A stretch of 64,000 bases of DNA from Novosphingobium sediminicola (GTDB lineage Bacteria; Pseudomonadota; Alphaproteobacteria; Sphingomonadales; Sphingomonadaceae). The notes below the pieces were generated by a model. The model made no database searches and was not told the DNA's origin. It saw only the letters and a list, made by a program, of their open reading frames with translations. The stretch spans positions 62,001 to 126,000 of the forward strand of contig NZ_JACIDX010000001.1 in NCBI RefSeq assembly GCF_014196525.1, read 5' to 3'. Below, piece by piece: positions 33,740 to 43,356 of this stretch. The translations under genes were made by a program, and so were the position numbers. Position 1 is the first letter of the stretch, and every line of letters starts with the position of its first letter.

Positions 33740-35017
33740 TCACTTCACCTTCAACCGCCGTGTCCACCCGATCCCGATCAACGTCACCACACCCGCCACC
33801 GCCGGAATGATCCCGATCCAGTTGCCGTGGCCCTTCTCGATCAGGCCCTGCGCGAGGACGGGCGTCAACGCGCCACCAATGATGCCGCCCGCGTTAAACG
33901 CCATCGAGATGCCGGAGTAGCGAACCTCGACCGGGAACAGGCCCGAGAGCCAGCCCGAGAGCGGGCCGTAGGCCATGCCCATGGCGAAGAGCGCGGCCGA
34001 GAGGGTGATGAAAACGATGATGAGGCTGCCCGAGGAGAGGCCCATCCAATAGACCGCGCCGATCACCGCGCCCAGCGATGCGCCCCATGCCAGAATGCGC
34101 CCCGAACCGAAGCGGTCGGACCAGACAGCAGCAAACGCGATGCCTGCCGCCAGCATCAGATTGGCCGCCAATTGCGCGACCATGAAGCCGGTGCGCGGAT
34201 AATGAAGCGGCCCGGTGCCTTGCGCCAATGCGAAGGCGGTGCAGAGGTAAAACAGCGAGAAGCAGGAGACGACGCCCGCGCTGCCTGCGATCAACGGCTT
34301 CCAGTGTTGCGAGAGCAGCAGGCCCAGCGGCACTTCGGGCGGCTTTTCATGCGCGCGGGCGGCGGCAAAGGCGGCGGTTTCGGTGATTTTCAGCCGCACC
34401 CACAGGCCCACGCCCACCAGCACAACCGAGAGCAGGAAGGGAATGCGCCAGCCCCATGCCTTGAAATCAGCCTCGGGCATGACCAGGCCGAGGATCAGGA
34501 ACAGGCCATTGGCCGCCAGAAAGCCAACCGGCGCGCCAAGCTGGGGCGCGCAGCCAAAGCGTGCCTCCCAGCCGCGAGGGGCGTTTTCCACCGCCAGCAA
34601 GGCCGCACCGCCCCATTCGCCGCCAAGGCCGAAACCCTGACCAAAGCGGCAGACGCACAGCAGGATCGGCGCCAGCACCCCCGCCTGCGCATAGGAAGGC
34701 AGGAAGCCCACCGCCAGTGTCGAGCCGCCCATCAGGATCAGCGAGGCCACCAGCGTGGACTTGCGCCCGATCCTGTCACCAAAATGGCCAAAAGCGATTG
34801 CGCCCACGGGCCGCGCTACAAAGGCGATGCCAAGCGACATGAAAGCCAGCAGCAATTGCCGCCCCGGCGCCGCCTCGGGAAAGAACATCGGGCCGAACAC
34901 CAGCGCCGTGGCCGTGGCGAAGATATAGAAATCGTAGAATTCGACCGAGGTGCCGACAAGGGCGGCGGTCAGAATTCGGGCGTTCTTGATGATGGGATGC
35001 GGATTGTTCTGGCTCAT
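33740..35017 (-). CDS. MHS family MFS transporter
   Basis: A 425-residue, 12-helix transporter of the metabolite:H+ symporter (MHS) group, related to ShiA, KgtP and ProP. The signs are GTSVEFYDFYIFATATALVF (about residues 22-41), FVARPVGAIAFGHFGDRIGRK (about 66-86; MFS loop 2-3 motif) and RFGQGFGLGGEWGGA. The substrate, probably an organic acid or osmolyte, cannot be told. It is divergent from the helicase gene. Confidence 0.88.
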   Translation of the reverse strand: MSQNNPHPIIKNARILTAALVGTSVEFYDFYIFATATALVFGPMFFPEAAPGRQLLLAFMSLGIAFVARPVGAIAFGHFGDRIGRKSTLVASLILMGGSTLAVGFLPSYAQAGVLAPILLCVCRFGQGFGLGGEWGGAALLAVENAPRGWEARFGCAPQLGAPVGFLAANGLFLILGLVMPEADFKAWGWRIPFLLSVVLVGVGLWVRLKITETAAFAAARAHEKPPEVPLGLLLSQHWKPLIAGSAGVVSCFSLFYLCTAFALAQGTGPLHYPRTGFMVAQLAANLMLAAGIAFAAVWSDRFGSGRILAWGASLGAVIGAVYWMGLSSGSLIIVFITLSAALFAMGMAYGPLSGWLSGLFPVEVRYSGISMAFNAGGIIGGALTPVLAQGLIEKGHGNWIGIIPAVAGVVTLIGIGWTRRLKVK

Positions 35018-35123
35018 GGGCGCAACGGGTTGATGGCGGATTGGCCTCAGGTCAACCCAAAATGCAGTTTTCTGTCCAAAAGCCCCTCTTGCGCGGGGGC
35101 TTCATGTTCTCTAGGCGTTCCAG

Positions 35124-37421
35124 ATGACTATGCCCGAGACCCCTGCTCATGACGCCCCCTGGCTGGCCAAGCTGAATCCGCCCCAGCGCGAGGCGGTGCT
35201 GACGACCGAGGGACCGGTGCTGATGCTGGCGGGCGCGGGCACGGGCAAGACGGCGGCGCTGACCGCGCGTATGGCGCAGATCATTGCGCAAAGGCTGGCT
35301 TGGCCGTCGGAAATCCTGTGCGTGACCTTTACGAACAAGGCCGCGCGCGAGATGCGCGAGCGGGTGGGCCATCTGATCGGGCCTGCGGTCGAGGGGATGC
35401 CGTGGCTCGGCACGTTTCACGCGATTGCGGCCAAGATGCTGCGCCGCCATGCCGAACTGGCGGGATTGCAGAGCAATTACACGATCATCGACACAGACGA
35501 TCAGTTGCGTTTGTTAAAGCAGTTGATTCAGGCCGAGGGGCTGGATGAAAAGCGCTGGCCCGCCAAGGCCTTGGCCGGGTGTATCGACCGCTGGAAGAAC
35601 CGGGGTTTTGGGCCGGGCGACTTGGACGCGGTGGAGAATGAAGCCTATGCCAATGGGCGCGGCGCGCATTTCTATCGGCTGTATCAGGATCGTTTGAAGG
35701 CGGTGAATGCCTGCGATTTCGGCGATCTGCTGCTGCATATGCTCGATATTTTCCGGCGGCACCGCGATGTGCTGGAAGAATATCAGCGCCGTTTCAAATA
35801 TATCATGGTGGACGAATATCAGGACACCAACTCGGTCCAATACCTCTGGCTGCGCCTGTTGGCGCAGGGGATCGAGGGGCGACGCCACAATATCTGCGTG
35901 GTGGGCGACGATGATCAGTCGATCTATTCGTGGCGCGGGGCCGAGGTTGCCAATATCCTGCGCTTTGAAAAGGATTTTCCCGGCGCGAAGGTGATCCGGC
36001 TGGAGCAGAATTATCGCTCCACTCCGCATATTCTTGGCGCGGCCAGCGGGCTGATCAAGGAAAACAGCGAGCGTCTGGGCAAGCAGCTTTGGACCGAGGC
36101 GACCGGCGGCGACAAGGTGCGCATCATCGGCGTGTGGGACGCGCCCGAGGAAGCGCGCCGGGTGGGCGAGGAGATCGAAAGGCTGGAGCGCGAGGGACTG
36201 CCTCTCGACAAGATCGCCATTCTGGTGCGCGCGCAGTTTCAGACGCGCGAGTTTGAAGACCGGTTTATCAGCATCGGCCTTGCCTATCGCATCATCGGCG
36301 GTTTCCGTTTCTATGAACGCGCCGAAATTCGCGATGCTTTGGCCTATCTGCGCATCATCGCCCAGCCCGCCGATGATCTGGCCTTTGAGCGGATCTATAA
36401 CACGCCCAAGCGCGGCCTTGGCGACAAGACGCTGGAAAAGCTGCACCGTTTCGCCCGCGCTCATGGCATGCCGCTGGCCGCCGCCGCGCTGGCCATGGCC
36501 GATACGGATGAATTGCCCGCCAAGGCGCGCAACACGCTGCTGGCTCTGATGCGCGACATGGCGCGCTGGCGCGATCTGGCCAAGACGGCGACGCCTGCCG
36601 AACTGGCGCGGGTGATGCTCGACGAATCTGGCTATACCTCGATGCTTCAGGCCGACCGCAGCGCGGAAAGCGCGGGGCGTCTGGAGAACCTGTCGGAACT
36701 GGCCCGCGCGATGGAGGATTATGAATCGCTGGGCGCGTTTCTTGAGCATGTATCGCTGGTCATGGACAATGAGGCGAATAATGACGCCGAAAAGGTCACG
36801 ATCATGACGATCCATGCCGCCAAAGGTCTGGAATTCGACCATATCTTCCTGCCCGGATGGGAGGAAGGCGTGTTCCCGTCGCAGCGCTCACTCGACGAAG
36901 GCGGCCTTGCCAGTCTGGAGGAAGAGCGCCGCCTCGCCTATGTGGCGATCACGCGCGCGCGGCGCCATTGCACGATCCTGCATGCGGCCAACCGGCGCAT
37001 CTATGGCCAGTGGACATCCTCGCTGCCCAGCCGTTTCATCGGCGAATTGCCCCCCGCCCATATTCACAGCGAAAGCACGATGAGCGGCGGGGCCAGCCTG
37101 TGGCGCGCACAATGGAGCGAGCGGGACGATCCCTTTGCCCATCTGGCGCAAAACAAGCCGCAGCGCATGGAAACGCGCGGCCCCGGCTGGCAACGCGCCA
37201 GTCAGACCACCTTTGCCCCCGCCCGCAAGATCGCCGAAAGCACGCGCAGCGCGGCCAGTTTCGCCGCAACACCCCGGCTCGACATCCGCATCGGCGACAA
37301 AGTGTTCCACGAAAAATTCGGCAATGGCACGGTCAAAGCGCAGGAAGGCAACAAGCTGGAGATCGAATTCGACAGCGGCGGCTTCAAGCGCGTGCTGGAC
37401 AGTTTCGTAAAGCGTATATGA
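35124..37421 (+). CDS. uvrD: UvrD/PcrA-type ATP-dependent DNA helicase
   Basis: A 3'-5' superfamily 1 helicase that unwinds DNA in excision repair and mismatch repair. The 765-residue protein shows motif I GAGTGKTAALTARM (37-50), motif II MVDEYQDTNSVQY, motif III GDDDQSIYSWRGA, motif IV LEQNYRST, and MTIHAAKGLEFDHIFLPGW. The C-terminal Tudor-like end, GDKVFHEKFGNGTVKA to the terminus, is present. A second ATG two codons on is also possible. Confidence 0.95.
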   Translation: MTMPETPAHDAPWLAKLNPPQREAVLTTEGPVLMLAGAGTGKTAALTARMAQIIAQRLAWPSEILCVTFTNKAAREMRERVGHLIGPAVEGMPWLGTFHAIAAKMLRRHAELAGLQSNYTIIDTDDQLRLLKQLIQAEGLDEKRWPAKALAGCIDRWKNRGFGPGDLDAVENEAYANGRGAHFYRLYQDRLKAVNACDFGDLLLHMLDIFRRHRDVLEEYQRRFKYIMVDEYQDTNSVQYLWLRLLAQGIEGRRHNICVVGDDDQSIYSWRGAEVANILRFEKDFPGAKVIRLEQNYRSTPHILGAASGLIKENSERLGKQLWTEATGGDKVRIIGVWDAPEEARRVGEEIERLEREGLPLDKIAILVRAQFQTREFEDRFISIGLAYRIIGGFRFYERAEIRDALAYLRIIAQPADDLAFERIYNTPKRGLGDKTLEKLHRFARAHGMPLAAAALAMADTDELPAKARNTLLALMRDMARWRDLAKTATPAELARVMLDESGYTSMLQADRSAESAGRLENLSELARAMEDYESLGAFLEHVSLVMDNEANNDAEKVTIMTIHAAKGLEFDHIFLPGWEEGVFPSQRSLDEGGLASLEEERRLAYVAITRARRHCTILHAANRRIYGQWTSSLPSRFIGELPPAHIHSESTMSGGASLWRAQWSERDDPFAHLAQNKPQRMETRGPGWQRASQTTFAPARKIAESTRSAASFAATPRLDIRIGDKVFHEKFGNGTVKAQEGNKLEIEFDSGGFKRVLDSFVKRI

Positions 37422-37541
37422 TCTCCGAAAGGCGATTATAAGCAAATCCCATAGGTCCCCTGCCCCATCACGCACTTGCAGCATCGCGCGCGCTCTGGCA
37501 CGGCATGGCGCGAAACTTTCACGGTGGGGACAGAACAGACC

Positions 37542-38036
37542 ATGACGCAAACGGCCACGGCCATCGAACCGGCAGACTATCGCCGCGTGCTGGGCCATTA
37601 TCCCACCGGCGTGGCCGCGATCACCTCGACCGGGGCCGATGGCGCGCCGCTGGTGCTGGTGGTCGGCACGTTCACCTCGGTTTCGCTTGATCCGCCGCTG
37701 GTGGGTTTTCTGCCGACCAGCACTTCGGCCAGTTGGCAGGCGATTGCCGCCACGGGGCGTTTTGCGGTCAATGTGCTGGGCAGCGATCAGGCCGCGCTGT
37801 GCGGGCAACTGGCCGGGCGCGGTGACAAATTTGCCGGGGTGGAATACGCGCTGTCGGAGGATGGCCTGCCCTTGCTGGCGGACGCGCTGATCACAATCGA
37901 GGCCGATATCAGCGCCACTTTGCCCGCAGGCGATCATGATTTCGTGCTGGGCGCGGTGCGCCGGATGAATGTCGGCCGCGAGGGCGATCCGCTGCTGTTT
38001 CATCGCGGAAATTATGGCGGTTTTGCCGCGCTGTAA
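37542..38036 (+). CDS. flavin reductase family protein
   Basis: The 164-residue protein belongs to the flavin-reductase-like, FMN-binding family (HpaC-type). The motif YRRVLGHYPTGVAAITS is at residues 13-29, followed by GTFTSVSLDPPLVGFLPT and GRFAVNVLGSDQ. Such proteins supply reduced flavin to a partner monooxygenase, but no partner is adjacent. The start is the ATG at 37542; the longer frame to 37476 has no clear site. Confidence 0.88.
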   Translation: MTQTATAIEPADYRRVLGHYPTGVAAITSTGADGAPLVLVVGTFTSVSLDPPLVGFLPTSTSASWQAIAATGRFAVNVLGSDQAALCGQLAGRGDKFAGVEYALSEDGLPLLADALITIEADISATLPAGDHDFVLGAVRRMNVGREGDPLLFHRGNYGGFAAL

Positions 38037-38127
38037 CCGGCAGTCGTCAGCGCCAATTTGAACCCATCTGGCGTTGCGCCATGCTGCTCTGATCCGCCAA
38101 AGGCTGGTGCGGAAGAGAAAGGGTGGC

Positions 38128-38568
38128 ATGACGCGCGAACTGATAACTTTCGAAGTGTCGCGGCAATTGTTCGGGCTGGACATTGCCGCGATCCGCGAAA
38201 TCCGCGCCTGGTCGCGGGTCACGCGGATGCCCGGCACGCCGCCCTATATCGCGGGCATGGCCAATCTGCGCGGCACGATCCTGCCGATCATCGATCTGGG
38301 CGCGCGGCTGGGCTGGGGCACGACACAGACCACCGAGCGCCACGCGATTATCGTGGTGCAGATGGGCGCGCTGATGGCGGGGCTGATCGTCGAAACAGTA
38401 TCCGATTTGGTTACCTTGGCCGAGGCCTCGCTGCAACAGCCGCCCTCGTTGGGGGTGGAGGATATGACGTCCTTTATCGATGGACTGGCGCCGGTGGGCA
38501 ATCGCATGTTGCTGGTGCTTAATCTGGCGCAACTAGTGGGGCGCGACTGGTTGCGCGGCGAGGGATAG
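38128..38568 (+). CDS. cheW: CheW-like chemotaxis adaptor protein (orphan)
   Basis: CheW links chemoreceptors to the kinase CheA. The 146-residue protein is a single CheW domain: LITFEVSRQLFGLDIAAIREI (5-25), NLRGTILPIIDLGARLG and MLLVLNLAQLV at the end. No other chemotaxis gene lies in the window, so its partner is elsewhere, or it serves another pathway. The ATG at 38128 fits the family start, with GGTGGC upstream. Confidence 0.88.
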   Translation: MTRELITFEVSRQLFGLDIAAIREIRAWSRVTRMPGTPPYIAGMANLRGTILPIIDLGARLGWGTTQTTERHAIIVVQMGALMAGLIVETVSDLVTLAEASLQQPPSLGVEDMTSFIDGLAPVGNRMLLVLNLAQLVGRDWLRGEG

Positions 38569-38688
38569 AACCACGACCTAATGCCGGCTTGACGCATCGG
38601 AGCGTTGTGAACAAAATCGCGTCTGTTCAGCCCTATCAAGGTCGCGGCACCACCCCCAAGCCATGGCCGAACCAGCAGAGGATCACCC

Positions 38689-39567
38689 ATGCCCGCCCTT
38701 CGCCTCGACCGCCCCCGCCGCAGCGCTCTGTTCATGCCCGCGTCCAACCCCAAGGCTCTGGCCAAGGCGCGCGAGGTGGATGCCGATGTCATCATTCTCG
38801 ATCTGGAGGATGCCGTCGCCCCCGAACAGAAAGAGGCCGCGCGCGAGGCGGCGTTGCGCGCGCTTTATACCGGCGGCTTTGGCCATCGCGAGGTGGCGGT
38901 GCGGGTCAATGGGCTGGACACCGAATGGGGCGCCGATGATCTGGAGGCGCTGGCGCGCGCGGGTGCCGATGCACTGCTGGTGCCCAAAGTTTCCAGCCCG
39001 CAGGATGTGCTGCGCTATCACGAGGCGCTGAGCGATGCGCCTTCGGATCTGCAACTCTGGGCGATGATCGAAACGGCCGGATCGGTGTTGCGGCTTGACG
39101 CCATCGCCTCGCTGGCGCGGCAGACAAGGCTGGCGCTCTGGGTAATCGGGCCGAATGATCTGGCCCGCGAATTGCGCGCGCGACCCGATGCAGGGCGGAC
39201 CTTCCTGCAGCCCTTCCTGTCGCTGGCCGTGGCAGCGGCCCGGGCGCATGGCCTCTCGATTCTGGATGGTGTCTGCAATGAATTCAAGGATATGGACATT
39301 TTCCGCAAGGAGGCCGAGCAGGGGTTGATGTTCGGCTTCGACGGCAAGACACTGATCCATCCGGCCCAGATCGCGCCCTGCAACGAGGTGTTCAGCCCCT
39401 CGCCCGTTGAACTGGAATGGGCCGGGCGGGTGATCGAGGCCTTTGCCCAGCCCGAGCATGCCGGCAAGGGGGCGATCAAGCTGGACGGACGGATGGTCGA
39501 ATTGCTCCACCGAGATCAGGCGCAGAGCCTGCTGGCGCTGGCGCGGCGGATTGCAGCGCGGGGATAA
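38689..39567 (+). CDS. HpcH/HpaI/CitE-type CoA-ester lyase
   Basis: The 292-residue TIM-barrel protein is of the citrate-lyase-beta/malyl-CoA-lyase type. It shows RSALFMPASNPKALAKA (11-27), VIILDLEDAVAPEQKEAAR with acidic metal ligands, LWAMIETAGSV and GFDGKTLIHPAQI. It may cleave (S)-citramalyl-CoA or malyl-CoA, but the substrate cannot be told from the sequence. It stands alone between cheW and the GGDEF-EAL gene. Confidence 0.87.
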   Translation: MPALRLDRPRRSALFMPASNPKALAKAREVDADVIILDLEDAVAPEQKEAAREAALRALYTGGFGHREVAVRVNGLDTEWGADDLEALARAGADALLVPKVSSPQDVLRYHEALSDAPSDLQLWAMIETAGSVLRLDAIASLARQTRLALWVIGPNDLARELRARPDAGRTFLQPFLSLAVAAARAHGLSILDGVCNEFKDMDIFRKEAEQGLMFGFDGKTLIHPAQIAPCNEVFSPSPVELEWAGRVIEAFAQPEHAGKGAIKLDGRMVELLHRDQAQSLLALARRIAARG

Positions 39568-39689
39568 ACGGTTCCTTCGCACTTGCGTCATCGAAAGCAT
39601 TCATTGAATTGATAAATTCTTTTTCACCCCCACCTATGTATTAACACTTTGGCGCTAGACTCGCTCAATCTGGATCAACAAGAGTAGGC

Positions 39690-42023
39690 TTGCCGAGCGT
39701 GCCAATACCGAGAGTGACCCATTGGCTGCTTAGCACCAGAGAGCAAGTCTCGGCTCCCATCGCCGCGCAACTGGCCAATGGCTTGTTCGGATCGCTGCCC
39801 ATTTTCATCGGCGGGGTGATCAACAGCGTGGCCGTGGCGGCCGTGGCGGCGGGGCGGATGCATACCGCTCCCTTCATCGGCTGGCTGGTGTTCGAGGCTT
39901 TGCTGGGGCTGGTGCGGATCGGCGTGGTGCAATCCTCGCACAGCGCAACGCCCGAAAGGCTGGAGCGGCTGCGCCATCTGGCCAGCCTGCTGTCGGTGGC
40001 ATGGGCGACGTCGGTGGGGGTCGGCGCCCTGCTTTGCCTGACCAGCGGCGACTGGGTGCTGGCCACGATTGCCTGCCTTTCAACCGCGGCGATGGTCTGC
40101 GGCATCTGCCTGCGCAATTTCGGCACGCCGCGCCTGGCCGCTGTGATGACCTTTGCCGCGCTGGCGCCCTGTGCGCTGGGCGGCCTCATGACGCAGGAGC
40201 CTTCGCTGCGTATCATCAGCGTGCAGTTGCCGATCTTCATGGTCACCATCTTCTCGGCCTCTTTCGGGCTGCACCGGATGCTGGTGTCATGGATGACCAC
40301 GACGGCGGAACTGGAACGCAGCAAGGCGCTCAACGAAACGATCCTGCAATCGAACCCCGATCTCACGCTGATTCTGGATGCGGACCACCGGATCGTGTTC
40401 AGCAATCGCCAGCCCGAAGAACTGGTGTGTCAATCGGTGCTGACGGGGCGCGATTTCTGTTCGGTGCTGGAGGAAAAGGACCGCCCGGCCGCCGCCGCCG
40501 CGCTGGCGCGCGCGCAGCGCGGCGAGCTGACCAGCTTTACCACCTGTTTCACGCGCCCGACCGGCGAGAAATTGTGGTTCGACACGGTGGTCAACGAAAC
40601 CTCGGACGCATCGGGCCGGTTCATCGTGGTGGCGCGCGACATCACCCGGCAAAAGCATTCCGAAGAACGCGCGATATGGATGGCGCATCATGATACGCTG
40701 ACCGGTCTGCCTAACCGCGCCGTGCTTCAGGACAGGCTGGACGCCGCGCTGATGCAGGCCGACGGGCGCATTCTGGCCGTTGATGGCGATGCGCCGGGCC
40801 ATGCGCTGCTGATCGTGGATGTCGATAATTTCAAGATCATCAATGACACGCTGGGCCATGACGGCGGCGATGTGCTGCTGCGTGCGCTGGCGGCGCGGCT
40901 GCGCGCGGCGGTGGGCCATGGCGATCTGGTGGCGCGCACGGGGGGCGATGAATTCGCGCTGATCGTGGCCGCGCGCGATGATGAGGCACTGCATCGGATC
41001 GCGGCGCGGATCTATGAAGAATTGCGGGAACCGATCCTGCATGGTGATCGGGTGATGGAATGCGGGGCCAGCATCGGGGCCAGCTTTATCCCGCTGGATG
41101 GGCCGGGCCGATCCGAAGTGATGAAGGCCGCCGACATCGCGCTCTATGCCGCCAAGGCCGCAGGCCGGGCGCAGATGAAGATCTTTGAGCCCGCCATGAT
41201 GGACGAGGTGGAGCGCCATCAGGCGATGATCACCGCTGCCCGCTTTGCTCTGAAGCGCAAGACCATCTTGCCGCATTATCAGCCCAAGGTCTGTCTGACC
41301 GGCGAAGGACGAATCGTTGGCTTTGAGGCGCTGCTGCGCTGGCGCGACCGGGACGGGCATGTGCGCGGCCCCGATGCGATTCAGGCCGCCTTTAACGACC
41401 CGATCCTGAGCGTGGCAATCAGCGATTACATGCTGGAAATGATCCTGAACGATATCGAAGGCTGGGTGGCCGACGGCGTGGCCTTTGGCCATGTCGCGGT
41501 CAACGTCACCAGCGGCGATTTCCGCCCGGGCGGGATTGTCGAAACCGTGCTGGATCGCCTCAAGGCGCGCAATCTGCCGGCCTCATGCCTGCAGATCGAG
41601 GTGACCGAGGATGTTTTTCTCGACAAGGGGGCGCTGGATGTCGAACGCGCGCTCAAGCGGCTCAGCCATCACGGGTTGCGCATCGCACTCGACGATTTCG
41701 GCACCGGCTATGCCTCGCTCTCGCATCTGACGCAGTTCCCGGTGGATTTGCTGAAAATCGACCGTTCGTTTATCGGCCAGATCGGTGCCAAGGGCGATGC
41801 CGAGGCGATTTCCTCGATCGTCATCAATCTGGGTCATTGCCTTGGCCTTGAGGTGATCGCCGAAGGTGTCGAAACCGTGCAGCAGCAGGAGCATCTGATC
41901 ACGATGGGCTGCGATACCGGGCAAGGCTATCTCTATGCCCGTGCCATGCCCGCCGCCGATGTGTCCGGTCATGTACGCGAGCATGAAGCAGCCCGCGCAC
42001 TGATCCATATGCGTCAGGCCTGA
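39690..42023 (+). CDS. membrane PAS-GGDEF-EAL cyclic-di-GMP protein
   Basis: The 777-residue protein could make and break cyclic-di-GMP. An N-terminal part (about 25-200) has five to six membrane segments. It is followed by a PAS domain (about 212-320), a GGDEF domain with intact GGDEF (418-422) and an EAL domain with intact EAL (546-548) and LDDFGTGYASLSHL. No RxxD inhibitory site precedes GGDEF. The start is a TTG at 39690; a GTG at 39699 is possible. Its end overlaps the next, convergent gene by ten bases. Confidence 0.92.
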   Translation: MPSVPIPRVTHWLLSTREQVSAPIAAQLANGLFGSLPIFIGGVINSVAVAAVAAGRMHTAPFIGWLVFEALLGLVRIGVVQSSHSATPERLERLRHLASLLSVAWATSVGVGALLCLTSGDWVLATIACLSTAAMVCGICLRNFGTPRLAAVMTFAALAPCALGGLMTQEPSLRIISVQLPIFMVTIFSASFGLHRMLVSWMTTTAELERSKALNETILQSNPDLTLILDADHRIVFSNRQPEELVCQSVLTGRDFCSVLEEKDRPAAAAALARAQRGELTSFTTCFTRPTGEKLWFDTVVNETSDASGRFIVVARDITRQKHSEERAIWMAHHDTLTGLPNRAVLQDRLDAALMQADGRILAVDGDAPGHALLIVDVDNFKIINDTLGHDGGDVLLRALAARLRAAVGHGDLVARTGGDEFALIVAARDDEALHRIAARIYEELREPILHGDRVMECGASIGASFIPLDGPGRSEVMKAADIALYAAKAAGRAQMKIFEPAMMDEVERHQAMITAARFALKRKTILPHYQPKVCLTGEGRIVGFEALLRWRDRDGHVRGPDAIQAAFNDPILSVAISDYMLEMILNDIEGWVADGVAFGHVAVNVTSGDFRPGGIVETVLDRLKARNLPASCLQIEVTEDVFLDKGALDVERALKRLSHHGLRIALDDFGTGYASLSHLTQFPVDLLKIDRSFIGQIGAKGDAEAISSIVINLGHCLGLEVIAEGVETVQQQEHLITMGCDTGQGYLYARAMPAADVSGHVREHEAARALIHMRQA

Positions 42024-43057
42024 TTGCGGCTCTCGCCCACCACCTGCCAGATGGCGATGAAGAGCGCGGCGATCACCGGCCCCATGACAAAGCCGTTGAA
42101 GCCCATCAGCTCAAAACCGCCCAGCGTGGTGATCAACACGACATAATCGGGCACCCGCGTATCGCGCCCGACAAGGATGGGCCGCACCAGATTGTCCACG
42201 CTGCTGATGACAAAAAAGCCCAGCGCGCCCAGCGCCGCGCCTTGCCACACCGAGCCGGTGGCCAGCAGATAGACCGAAACCGGCACCCAGACGAAGCCCG
42301 TGCCCACCGAGGGGAACAGCGAAAACACCCCCATCGCCACGCCCCACAGCAAGGCCCCCGGCAGGCCCAACACCCAGAAGCTCAAGCCCCCGATCGCGCC
42401 CTGTAATACGGCCACGATCAGAGTGCCTTTGATGGTGGCACGGATCGCCTGAAGGAATTTGGCGATCAGCAGGTCGGTCATCGCCCGTTCCAGCGGCACC
42501 GCCCGCGCGATCTTTTCGCCCAGCGCCCGCCCGTCGCGCAGCAGGAAATAGGCCAGATAGAGCATCACGCCCAATTGCAGAAACAGACCCAGCGTACTCT
42601 GCCCTAATTGCAGCAATTGCGGGCCGACATTGCGCAGCAGATCGCCCATCTCGCGGCTCAGCCAGCCGCGCAGGTCATCCAGACTGGCCAGTCCGGCCAC
42701 ACCCAATTGCCCCTGAAGCCAATGCGGCATCCGCGTCTGCAGCCCGGCCAGAAAGCGCAAGGGGTCGATCTGGCCCGATTCGACGCTTGCATAAAGCACC
42801 CCGCCCTGTTCGATCAGCGCCGCTCCCAATGCCAGCGCGGGCACCACCACCACAGCCACGACGACGACCAACGCGATGGCCGCGCAGCGATCCGGATGCC
42901 CCGGCATCGACCGCATCAGCCGTTGATAAAGGGGATCGAACAGCACCGCGACGATCATCGCCCACAGCACCGCGCCCCAAAAGGGCGCCACCAGCCAGCC
43001 GAAAGCCAGCGAAATCGCCGCCACCAGCCCCAACAGAAACATGCGCGCCGGTTGCAT
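42014..43057 (-). CDS. AI-2E/PerM family permease
   Basis: A 347-residue membrane protein with about eight helices. It has the family's C-terminal pattern: FSLFPSVGTGFVWVPVSVYL, LGFFVISSVDNLVRPILVGR and TTLGGFELMGFNGFVMGPVI. The family includes TqsA (autoinducer-2 export) and Na+/H+ or other exporters, so the substrate is open. The ATG at 43057 is chosen for the upstream GGGAGAA. The frame runs on upstream without a better start. Confidence 0.85.
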   Translation of the reverse strand: MQPARMFLLGLVAAISLAFGWLVAPFWGAVLWAMIVAVLFDPLYQRLMRSMPGHPDRCAAIALVVVVAVVVVPALALGAALIEQGGVLYASVESGQIDPLRFLAGLQTRMPHWLQGQLGVAGLASLDDLRGWLSREMGDLLRNVGPQLLQLGQSTLGLFLQLGVMLYLAYFLLRDGRALGEKIARAVPLERAMTDLLIAKFLQAIRATIKGTLIVAVLQGAIGGLSFWVLGLPGALLWGVAMGVFSLFPSVGTGFVWVPVSVYLLATGSVWQGAALGALGFFVISSVDNLVRPILVGRDTRVPDYVVLITTLGGFELMGFNGFVMGPVIAALFIAIWQVVGESRNQA

Positions 43058-43356
43058 CTGGCGGTTCTCCCGATTGACTATGCGCCCATGCATAGCCTGC
43101 CCACGCCACGGGGCAACAGCGGGATGGGCGTTTAGCCAGACTTGGGCGTTCAACAGATTTCCTTGAATGTCTATTTTTAAGATTGAGATTAGAAGCAGAT
43201 CAACTCTACCTAATTGATAGAAATTAATAGGACGAGCAACACAGGGGGGACATTCGCATGGGGCCGCACCCGGCACAGGCCGGAAAGCCACCATGCGCAT
43301 TCCCGATCACCATCGCTTGAACGCGCCCGCCGCGTTGCAAAGATAAAGGATCGAGT
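43058..43356. other. intergenic region upstream of the TonB receptor
   Basis: The left part mirrors the upstream frame of the permease gene. The right part (43145-43245) is markedly AT-rich, with a loose dyad CCTAATT...AATTAATAGG near 43208-43230. It probably holds the promoter of the receptor gene and perhaps an operator. No reading frame with a credible start is seen. Confidence 0.5.

Noticed and set aside
43208..43230. Operator upstream of the TonB-dependent receptor
   Set aside because: The dyad is imperfect and in an AT-rich stretch where such pairs arise by chance; it is not close to a Fur box.
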